64,000 nucleotides of DNA, taken from contig CAWFCZ010000018.1 in assembly GCA_963814355.1 (NCBI GenBank), forward strand, positions 992,001-1,056,000, written 5' to 3'. The position numbers and the translations under genes are program-made. The notes under the pieces are model-generated. The model was not told the origin of the DNA. It saw only the letters and a program-made list of their open reading frames with translations, and did not search any database. The number at the start of each line of letters is the position of its first letter. Position 1 is the first letter of the stretch. Source of the DNA: JADGOV01 sp963814355 (lineage in GTDB: Bacteria; Actinomycetota; Actinomycetes; JADGOV01). This document shows, in pieces, positions 40,616 to 48,278 of the stretch.

Positions 40616-41634
40616 GCCCGAGACAAGCTCAGCGACATGTCCCGGTAGTGCGCGGATTGACCTGGGTCACCTGGCGTCAGCACCGCCTCGCCCTCGCGGG
40701 TGTGTCCGCAGTGCTGGCCGGTGTCGGACTCCTCATGCTGGTCGAGGGGCTGGCCATGCACCACGCCTACACCAGACTGGGCCTGGGCACCTGCGGCACG
40801 CTCGACGGCCCCAACTGCCAGAGCCAGCTATCCATTTTCCTGCAGCAGTACCAGAATTTTGCGGACCAACTGCCGCACTGGCTGATACTGCTGCCCGGAC
40901 TGATCGGCGTCTTCGTCGGAGCGCCGCTAGTGGCGCGAGAGTTGGAGTCCGGCACTTTCCGGTTCGCGTGGACCCAAGCCAGGAGCCGGGTCCAATGGAT
41001 CGTCACCCAACTCGCCCTCCTCGCCTTGGTGCTCACCGCGCTAGCGCTCGCCTTCTCGGCGTTGTTCACCTGGTGGTATAGGCCGTTCGACGCCATCACC
41101 GGCCGGATGTCGCCGAACGGCGCCTATGAGATCTCCGGGATCGTCTTCGCCGCACGCACATTGTTCGGCTTCACCCTCGGCGCGCTGCTCGGCCTGCTGA
41201 TCCGGCGCACCGTGCCCGCGATGGCTGCCACTGCCGCCGTCTGGGTCGCCGTCGTGGTGTCGTCGATCACCTGGCTGCGGCCGCTAATCAGGAACCCGAT
41301 CACCACGATCGGCCACCCCGGCAAAGGCGTCATCGCCAGCAGCCACGTCCCCTTCAACGCCAATGTCATCCACACTTGGGTCCAGGACGCCGCGGGCCAC
41401 CACCTAAAATTCGACCAGATCGAACAGCAGGTCATCGCCGCCAACCGTGGCACCCCACCGACTCTGGACCAGTTCAATGCCTGGACGACCCAGCACCACT
41501 ACAGCCAATGGGTCTCCTATCAGCCGAACAACTGGTTCTGGCACTACCAGGCCCTCGAGGCCGCTGGATACGCCGTCCTCGCCGTCCTGTTTGCCGTCGC
41601 CACCGTCCTGATCCTGCGCCGGCGAGCTATCTGA
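40597..41634 (+). CDS. ABC transporter permease, module 2
   Basis: 345 residues, six membrane segments, with LTWVTWRQHRLALAGVSAVL and GAPLVARELESGTFRFAWTQ, the same landmarks as module 1. A ~90-residue extracytoplasmic loop lies before the last helix (about 235-325). Substrate unknown. Confidence 0.82.
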   Translation: MSATALSPRQAQRHVPVVRGLTWVTWRQHRLALAGVSAVLAGVGLLMLVEGLAMHHAYTRLGLGTCGTLDGPNCQSQLSIFLQQYQNFADQLPHWLILLPGLIGVFVGAPLVARELESGTFRFAWTQARSRVQWIVTQLALLALVLTALALAFSALFTWWYRPFDAITGRMSPNGAYEISGIVFAARTLFGFTLGALLGLLIRRTVPAMAATAAVWVAVVVSSITWLRPLIRNPITTIGHPGKGVIASSHVPFNANVIHTWVQDAAGHHLKFDQIEQQVIAANRGTPPTLDQFNAWTTQHHYSQWVSYQPNNWFWHYQALEAAGYAVLAVLFAVATVLILRRRAI

Positions 41635-42195
41635 CCCGGACACGAGGGAGCTGGCACCCCGACCGGTGGAAGCCCGCACCAAACGCACGATAATGACGGT
41701 TCTCCAACGTCCGCGTCTCGGCATGTGCGAGCCTTCACAGAGGCACCCCGCGCCCGACCTGACGAAGGGGGGGCTCAAGCACCATGCATGGGCAGCTGCC
41801 CGCCAGGTCCGGCCGGCTCAACCGCGAATCTGGCGCGACGCTCGTCGATGCGAGCGACCGATTCTGGCTCCCTTCCGTGACAGCATGGCCGCCTCTGGGC
41901 AGATGCTTGTGGCCATCTCCGGGCAAGTCGCGGTGACCGCTGACAGTTCGTCGGCGGAAACCTCGGCCGGTTGATCGCTCATGGCCTCAGTGTGACCGCT
42001 GCCTCTCGCCACGACCAAGGGTTGCCAGCGGCCGTACGGCGACCCTCTCAACCCCGTCGACCCGCCGATGCGCGGCCGACGGCTGAGCCTCAGCTGTGTC
42101 GCTCGCCGATCGTTAGCGCCCGAGGCAACGCGGACGGGGGGCCTGGCTCCAGACGCGCCCGCGGTCAGTGCAGTCGCGGCACAGCGGCGCCGTAG
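41635..42195. other. 561-base region without a supported gene
   Basis: No recognised gene. A minus-strand reading from ATG 41982 (MSDQPAEVSADELSAVTATC) is open for 54 codons and may be a gene fragment, but I see no family. The right end meets the recombinase array. Confidence 0.4.
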
Positions 42196-42850
42196 TCAGT
42201 CTTCGAGGCGGGCGAGGCGGTTGGCGGGGTTGGTCGTTCCCCAGATTCTGGTGCGGCGGTAGTAGGAGTCGAGGCTGTTGTTGTTCTTCCACCCGCCGTA
42301 GGTCTGGACTTGCTCGCGGAGGACGCCGTCGTCGAGGGCGTTGGTGGCGAAGCCGGCTCGTGGGCTGTGGGAGCCGAAGTCGCCGGTGATGCCGGCTCTG
42401 GAGGTGGCGGCTTTGACGATGTCGCTGATCGATTCCCGGCTGAGCGGGGTGCTGTAGGCGCCGGGTCGGCTAAGGGAGGGGAATAGCGCCGGATGGTTGC
42501 AGCGGCCGGCCAAGGGGCCCTTGGAGCCGGTCGGTCCAGTCCGTCAACGCGGTCACCGGGCAGATCCACGGGTCGGGGTGCCGGGGCACGCCGCGCAGTG
42601 CGCCGCGGCCGTGCTGGTCGTTCTTGCCCGCGGGAGGGTCCACTCGATACCTTGGTCGACGAAGCCGAGCTGGTGGAGCCGGGTACCGGCGAGTTCCTCG
42701 CCGCGGAAACACCCCCAGTAGAGAGCGGTGATGACCGCCCGATCCCGCACGTCGGCGTCGGTGGGCTGGCCGATGCTAGCGGCGATCGGGGCCCTCTGCG
42801 CGGTAGTCAGTCGCGGGAGCCGGCGGTCCACGCCGGCGGGTTGATCCCGG
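42196..42850 (-). pseudogene. Tyrosine recombinase 3, catalytic domain split over three frames
   Basis: Reading the minus strand: DVRDRAVITALYWGCFRGEE (Arg I region), then after a frame change HGRGALRGVPRHPDPWICPV, and after a second change GSHSPRAGFATNALDDGVLR (H-x-x-R) and TYGGWKNNNSLDSYYRRT (Trp and nucleophile Tyr). All catalytic residues are visible but in three frames, and the N-terminal core-binding domain is missing. Decayed integrase. Confidence 0.75.
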
Positions 42851-43884
42851 CCCGGCGGACCAGTCTGGTGACGATCCACACCACGCCGTCAAGGGTGAGC
42901 CGCCCGGCCTCGCCGGTGAACACCGGACCGGCCGGAGGCAGGCCCGTGCACAGGGCCGTCATAGCGGCGACCGGGCAGATATCCCGGCGGGTGTCAGGCC
43001 AGACCTCCACCAGGTGCAGGCTGGGCCGCCTCGGCGGGTCGTCAGGAGCACCAGCGGGTCCAGCGGTCCTGCGGCGGCTGCACGTTGGCCCGGTCGAGGC
43101 CGGCGAGCTGCCCCGGGCCGAGGCCTGGGGCCGGGTCGGTGGCGAGCAGGCAGAGCGCCAGGTCACGTCCGGCGGTGGCGCCGGGTTGGCTGAGCACCAG
43201 GCAGACCGCGCCGAGCTGGTCGACCCGCAAGGGGTCCTGGCCATTGCTGGCTGTGCCGTGGGTCTTCCCGTAGCCCTCGAGCAGGACGGTGACGGTCGGG
43301 TCGCCGGTCGGGTCGGGCAACCCGGCGAGGGTGTGACGGTAGCCGATGGCCGCTGCCGCTTGCCCGAGGTAGCCGTGGGTGAGGGGCCGGCCGGCCTCGA
43401 CCCGTTCCCCGGTGCTGCGGTCCGTCCGGCGGTAGACGGTGAGGAACGCCACGAACAACGCGACCACCTCCGGGCCGACCGGCTGGGCGCTGCTCATGCC
43501 CAGCGCGGTGCAGAACCGTTCGAAGGTTGCCCAGTGTTGCTGGTAGGAGGCCTTGGTGTTGCGGGCCCGGCTGTTCGCGGCGAGGCGGGCGCTGACCTCG
43601 ACGAGGCGCTGCAGCTCCGGGTTGTCCCCGGCGACAGTGGTCAGCCGGCGGCGGATCTCACCCGCCGGGGTCCAGGTCTCATCCGGCGCCGGCAGGCTCA
43701 GCAGCGGAAGCGGATCCGCGGGGGCCGCGCCGGTCGGCGGCGGCTGAACGCCCGGTCCTGGGTTGGCCGCTGCCGGTCCCCGGCACTTACCGCACCGTCC
43801 GCCGGGGTCGCTGACCCGGTTGGCGCACAACCGGCCGAACCGGTTCGTTCCGGAGCACACCGCCGCCGGGACGGGATCGATCAC
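42851..43884 (-). pseudogene. Tyrosine recombinase 2, truncated and frameshifted
   Basis: GTG at 43884 opens a 280-residue frame with a four-Cys element (CSGTNRFGRLCANR, CGKC; about 10-34) and a SAM-like core-binding domain (ANSRARNTKASYQQHWATFE, about 104-190). The catalytic domain starts (LALCLLATDPAPGLGPGQLA; the Arg I position appears to be Gly), then changes frame near 43060 to DICPVAAMTALCTGLPPAGP and VTRLVRRAGI, and breaks off before the HxxR/Tyr motifs. Its start overlaps the stop of recombinase 1 (GTGA). Confidence 0.75.
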
Positions 43885-44467
43885 GGTGCGGCTTCCCGAT
43901 CAGCGTCTCGTTCGCCGGGCCGTCCCGGGGAGGCAGGCTCGGCGCCGAGGGTGACGGCCGGGTTGTCCACCCACGGCGAGAGAGAGGCCATGTAGCCCCG
44001 GGTGACAGTCGGGGCGGAGTGGCGCAGGTGCCGCTGGATGGTGACCAGGTCAACCCGGCCTCATAGGCGTGCGTGGCCCAGGACCGGCGCAGGTCATCGA
44101 CCCGCATCGCGCCGCACTAGCCGACACAGACCAGCACCCGGTCCCGCGCCGCCTCCAGCCCGTCCCGCTCCGCCGCGACCGCCGCCACCGCGGTCAGGTC
44201 CCCGATGGTGAGGATCGGCGCCTTCCGGGCCGTCCGAGGCGCGCCGCGGCTGTAGGCGTCGAGGATCTCCTTCGCCAGTACGGCCAGCCCGCCGGCGGGA
44301 TGCCCCGTGTCGGTGTGCCGGCGGAGGATGGTGCGCAGGTGCGCGTACAGGTAGTGCGGCCGCAGTCCCCGGTCGGCGCGTTCGGCGAAGAACAACCCTA
44401 GCGCCTCGGGGCGGGCCGGCAGCGCCGGCCAACCCGCTGCCTGGGTGAAGCAGGGGACGAGGGGAAG
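43881..44467 (-). pseudogene. Tyrosine recombinase 1, internally deleted
   Basis: The N-terminal core-binding domain (EALGLFFAERADRGLRPHYL and LRTILRRHTDTGHPAGGLAV) occupies 44467-44117 and is fused to a vapC piece upstream. The C-terminal end follows at 44107: MRVDDLRRSWATHAYEAGL, then one frame change to LVTIQRHLRHSAPTVTRGYM with the catalytic His and Tyr, stop TGA at 43883. The middle of the catalytic domain is deleted. Confidence 0.7.
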
Positions 44468-44728
44468 TCCGGCGTCGAGCCGGCTGATTTCGTCGGGAGC
44501 GCTGGTGATCACGACGGCTCGGTGACGTCGGGCCAGTAACGCCACGCTCGCGTCGATAACGTCGGCCGTAGCTGTTACGCCGCACAAGGCACCCGCCGCC
44601 CGCGCCTCATCGAGGTCCAAGGCCTGCACGTGCACAGCGCGCACCAGGCGGGCGAGGCGGGCCTGCCGCGCACCACAACGCCAGACCTCAGCGATGACTC
44701 CGGCTGGGACGTGCACCGCTCCGTCCAC
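44468..44728 (-). pseudogene. vapC (PIN toxin) lacking its N-terminus
   Basis: AVHVPAGVIAEVWRCGARQA, then LARLVRAVHVQALDLDEARA and ADVIDASVALLARRH followed by AVVITSAPDEISRL is the middle and end of a VapC PIN domain. The first ~30 residues, with the first active-site Asp, are absent because the 69-bp right repeat begins here; the 3' end is fused to recombinase 1. A vapB head lies on the other side of the repeat. Confidence 0.7.
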
Positions 44729-44793
44729 CCAGGGTAAGGCCGACCTGGCCGACCTCCTGCACGCCGGGGATACCTGGCAGGTCGGCTGACAGC
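44725..44793 (+). repeat. Right direct repeat: korB 3'-end copy (attR-like)
   Basis: 69-base copy of 30846-30914 with two mismatches, both silent in the korB frame (Gly GGC/GGT, Leu CTG/CTC); it still encodes the korB end KADLADLLHAGDTWQVG and stop. No korB sequence precedes it. It lies between vapC (left) and vapB (right) remnants. Confidence 0.85.
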
Positions 44794-44901
44794 GCCTGAT
44801 CTAACCACGCACAGCGATGAGGCACGGCCGGCGGCGACCTCTTCCTCGGCCGCGGCCAGCACCTGCGGCTGAACCGTCACGGTGATCCGGGAACGCTGCA
44901 T
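44794..44901 (-). pseudogene. vapB antitoxin N-terminal remnant
   Basis: ATG at 44901 opens MQRSRITVTVQPQVLAAAEE and EVAAGRASSL, the N-terminal DNA-binding region of a VapB-like antitoxin; after a one-base shift AWLDQALS continues the family pattern until the repeat starts at 44793. The C-terminal half is gone. It once paired, I infer, with the vapC piece beyond the repeat. Confidence 0.6.
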
Positions 44902-45501
44902 ACTTCTATCTTGCCGGTGGCTGGTGCGGCGGGTCGGCAGAGCGTCACCCCGAACGGCCAGCGCAACTGACGATGCCGCCCATCGACCAGGTACTCGATG
45001 TCCAACGCCCGCCCGGATGCGGTCGCGTCGGAATCCTTGACAAGTTCCACCCCGAGTTCCATGGCGTGGGTGATCCCACCTGGCGCGCTCCCGGTGGGTA
45101 GGCGGCCATTCGGGCAGACCGCGTCGACGGTGTGCAGCGTTGGGTCGAACCCGGCCGCCAGCAGGGTGATCTGGTCCGCGCCAAACCCGCCACGCCCACG
45201 CTCCATGGGATTGGGCCGGACCGCGAACGCCCGTACCGTGAGCCCTCCGGAGAGCTCCGCCACCGTGACCGCCTCGATCCTCGCCCGTCCCGGTGGCGTC
45301 AGGCAGATCGTCAAGGCGCCGAAGCTGTACGGCAGGCCGCCGCGGGTGTCCGGCAGCTTCGCGGCACCGCCGGTGTTCTCCTCGGGTACGACGAGCCGAG
45401 GCGACGTCGCGGCCGCGCAACCGGCGAACTAAGCACGCCACAAGTCCACCGAGCAGGGCAGCCGCGCTGACGACGGCGATCCGCCGCCGGACCTTGAGCA
45501 C
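44877..45501 (-). pseudogene. Lipoprotein-like gene with a frameshift in the signal peptide
   Basis: GTG at 45501 opens a signal peptide (VLKVRRRIAVVSAAALLGGL). About 45425 the frame changes and an open frame follows (AGCAAATSPRLVVPEENTGG, then LPYSFGALTICLTPPGRARI, ending in KIEVCSVPGSP) to the stop at 44877. The Cys after AG would be the lipid anchor. No known family. One missing or extra base explains it; a sequencing error is possible. Confidence 0.5.
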
Positions 45502-45572
45502 CCTAAAGCCTCGTCTCGCGCAGGTCGGGTGGAACTCCCGGGGCGAACCGTACCGCCCACGAGACGATCACG

Positions 45573-45628
45573 GACCTCGGCGTAGGCGTCGGGAACGGGG
45601 CCGATTACCCGACGCTCAGCCCGAGGTT
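45573..45628. terminator. Hairpin terminator downstream of the polyprenyl synthase gene
   Basis: Arms ACCTCGG...GCGTCGGG (45574-45593) and CCCGACGC...CCGAGGT (45608-45627) pair as 7 and 8 bp with a 5-base internal loop and 14-base loop. It lies 62 bases after the stop of the last gene of the nuo-ispB transcript. Confidence 0.55.
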
Positions 45629-45689
45629 CGTGATCGACCTCCGAGGAGGGACCCCGAGCCGCGGGGTGAGGTCGAACCGGGACGGGAGC

Positions 45690-46676
45690 TCAGCTGGTAC
45701 GGGCCACCACGTAATCGCACAGCACGTGCAGCGCCTCCTTCGGCGCACCCGGCGGCAACGGCGTCAGACACTGCCGGGCGTCCTCGGCCCAGCGCGCCAG
45801 CAACGCGCGGGCATCCCGCATCGCTGCCGAGGACCGCAGCAGCTCCAAGGCGCACGCCAGCCGGGCATCGTCGCCCAGGTCTGCGGCCAGCGCGTCCTGG
45901 AGCCCCGCGGAGCCGTCCCGGCGGGCGTAGAGCACCGGCAGGGTCGCGACGCCCTCCCGCAGGTCCGTGCCCGGCATCTTGCCGGACTGCGCCGAGGTGC
46001 TGGCCACGTCGAGCAGGTCGTCGGAGAGCTGGAACGCGACGCCGTAGCGCTCGCCGAAGCGGGTGAGCACCTCGACCGTGGGCTCGTCCGCGCCGGCCAG
46101 CATCCCGCCGAAACGGGCGGACGTGCCGATCAGCGAACCCGTCTTGTCCCCGAGCACCCGCAGGTAGTGCTCGACCTCGTCGACGCCCTCCTCCGGTCCG
46201 GTGGTCTCCCGGATCTGGCCGGCGACCAGCCGTTCGAAGGTACGGGCCTGGATCCGGACGCACTCGCTGCCCAGGTCCGCGAGCAGGTCCGAGGCCTTGG
46301 CGAACAGGAAGTCGCCGGTCAGGATGGCCACCGTGTTGCCCCAGCGGGTGTTGGCCGATGCGGCGCCCCGACGCAACTCGGCCTCGTCCATCACGTCGTC
46401 GTGGTAGAGGGTCGCCAGGTGGGTCAACTCGACTACCACAGCGGCCGGTACCACGCCCGGTGCGCCCGCGTCGGCGAACTGCGCGGCGAGCAGCACCAAC
46501 AGCGGCCGGAACCGCTTACCGCCGGCCTCCACCAGATGCCGGGAGGTCTCGGTCACGAACGGGTAGTCGCTCTTCACCGACTCCCGCAGCATCGCCTCCA
46601 CGGCGACCAGCCCGGCCCGGATCTCGGCCTCCAGGGCCGCGCAACCGAACGGCAGCTCGAATCCGGGGGTGGTCAC
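45690..46676 (-). CDS. All-trans polyprenyl (hepta/octa/nonaprenyl) diphosphate synthase
   Basis: 328 residues; makes the isoprenoid side chain, most likely of menaquinone. First Asp-rich motif DDVMD (about 93-97), second DDLLD (219-223), plus GGKRFRPLLVLLAAQ. ATG/GTG at 46676 with GGAGGCTCCACC upstream. It follows nuoN by 33 bases, so quinone side-chain synthesis is transcribed with complex I. Chain length cannot be read reliably from the sequence. Confidence 0.92.
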   Translation of the reverse strand: MTTPGFELPFGCAALEAEIRAGLVAVEAMLRESVKSDYPFVTETSRHLVEAGGKRFRPLLVLLAAQFADAGAPGVVPAAVVVELTHLATLYHDDVMDEAELRRGAASANTRWGNTVAILTGDFLFAKASDLLADLGSECVRIQARTFERLVAGQIRETTGPEEGVDEVEHYLRVLGDKTGSLIGTSARFGGMLAGADEPTVEVLTRFGERYGVAFQLSDDLLDVASTSAQSGKMPGTDLREGVATLPVLYARRDGSAGLQDALAADLGDDARLACALELLRSSAAMRDARALLARWAEDARQCLTPLPPGAPKEALHVLCDYVVARTS

Positions 46677-46709
46677 GGTGGAGCCTCCCTCGGCGACGTG
46701 CTGGGCGGC

Positions 46710-48278
46710 TCAGCGCAGGAAGAGCGCCGCCTGATCGGCCAGTTTGAGCAGCGGAGACGGATATATGCCTAGTACCAGGGTAACCGCCACCCCGAGGGAC
46801 AGCGCGGTCGCCGTGAAGGCGCCGGGGATAGCCACGGTGGGACCGTCCGGCGCCGGGTCGTTGAAGAACATCAGCACGATGACCCGGACGTAGAAGAACG
46901 CCGCGATCGCGCTGGAAATCACCGCGACCACCACCAGCACACCGGCCCCGCCGTCGACCGCGGCGGCGAACACCGCGAACTTGCCGGTGAAACCACTGGT
47001 CAGCGGGATGCCGGCCAGCGCCAGCAGCAGCAGCGCGAAGACCCCGGCGATCAGCGGCGACCGCCGGCCCAACCCGGCCCAGCGGGAGAGGTCGGTGGCC
47101 TCGCCGTCGGCATCGCGAACCAGCGTGATGACCCCGAACGCGGCCAGGGTGGTGAACGCGTAGGTCAGCAGGTAGAACATCGACCCGGACAGACCGGCCC
47201 GTGAGGTGGCCACCACGCCGGTGAGCAGGAAGCCGGCGTGGGCGATCGAGGAGTACGCCAGCATCCGCTTGACGTCGCGCTGGGTAATCGCCAGCACGGC
47301 GCCGACGACCATGGTGAGGATCGCCACCGTCCACAGCATCGGCCGCCAGTCCCACCGCAACCCGCCGAGGGCGACGTAGAACACCCTCAGCAGGGCGCCG
47401 AAGCCGGCCACCTTGGTACCGGAGGCCATCAGCGCGGTGACCGGCGTCGGCGCGCCCTGGTAGACGTCCGGGGTCCAGGAGTGGAACGGCACCGCGCTCA
47501 CCTTGAACAGCAACCCGACCGCGAGCAGCGCCAGGCCGAGGAAGAGCAGTCCGTCGTTCCCGCCGGTGGTTTCGGTGGCCGCCGCGATCCCGCCCAGGCT
47601 CACCGTGCCGGAGTAGCCGTAGAGCAGGGCGAGGCCGTAGAGGAAGAACCCGGAGGAGAAGGCGCCGAGCAGGAAGTACTTGACCGCCGCCTCCTGGCTC
47701 AGCAGCCGCCGGCGACGAGCCAGCCCGCACATCAGGTACAGCGGCAGGGACAACACTTCCAGGGCGACGAACATCAGCAGCAGGTCGTTGGCCGCCGGGA
47801 ACAGCAGCATGCCGCCGATGGCGAACATCGCCAGCGGGAAGACCTCGGTCTGCATGTGCGCGGTACCGGCCAGCGCGCGTTCGTCGGCGGAGCCCGGCAC
47901 GGCGGACGCCTGGGCCACGATCGACCCGCCGCCCGGGGCGTCCAGCGAGCGCTCGGCGAGCAGCAGCAGGCTGGCCACGCCGAGCGCCAGGATGGTGCCC
48001 TGCAGGAATAGCGTTGGCCCGTCGATCGCGATCGCCCCGTCCGCGGTGATCTCCCGGCGGGTGGCTAGCAGCCCCACCGCCACCAGGCCGCCGAGCAGGC
48101 CGACCAGGGCCACCACGACCTGCACCGGCGCCCGCAGCCGCCGGGGCGCGAACGCCTCCACCAATACCCCGACCACCGCCGCCCCGAAGACGGCCAGCAT
48201 CGGGGCGATGCCGGAGTAGGCCACGTTCGGGGCGGTGAAGTCGGCGGCCAGGCTGCCGGCGGCCAGGGCGGCACTCAC
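46710..48278 (-). CDS. nuoN: NADH-quinone oxidoreductase subunit N
   Basis: 522-residue antiporter-like subunit of the complete complex I. Motifs NDLLLMFVALEVLSLPLYLM, LFKVSAVPFHSWTPDVYQGA and DVKRMLAYSSIAHAGFLL. I chose the GTG at 48278 (VSAALAAGSLAADF) with AAGGAGCCCG upstream; it overlaps the nuoM stop (GTGA). Confidence 0.95.
   Translation of the reverse strand: MSAALAAGSLAADFTAPNVAYSGIAPMLAVFGAAVVGVLVEAFAPRRLRAPVQVVVALVGLLGGLVAVGLLATRREITADGAIAIDGPTLFLQGTILALGVASLLLLAERSLDAPGGGSIVAQASAVPGSADERALAGTAHMQTEVFPLAMFAIGGMLLFPAANDLLLMFVALEVLSLPLYLMCGLARRRRLLSQEAAVKYFLLGAFSSGFFLYGLALLYGYSGTVSLGGIAAATETTGGNDGLLFLGLALLAVGLLFKVSAVPFHSWTPDVYQGAPTPVTALMASGTKVAGFGALLRVFYVALGGLRWDWRPMLWTVAILTMVVGAVLAITQRDVKRMLAYSSIAHAGFLLTGVVATSRAGLSGSMFYLLTYAFTTLAAFGVITLVRDADGEATDLSRWAGLGRRSPLIAGVFALLLLALAGIPLTSGFTGKFAVFAAAVDGGAGVLVVVAVISSAIAAFFYVRVIVLMFFNDPAPDGPTVAIPGAFTATALSLGVAVTLVLGIYPSPLLKLADQAALFLR

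Noticed and set aside
41818..42051. Minus-strand frame MSDQPAEVSADELSAV as a small gene
   Set aside because: Reads like a possible protein but has no recognised family or clear ribosome site; kept only as a remark in the region entry.
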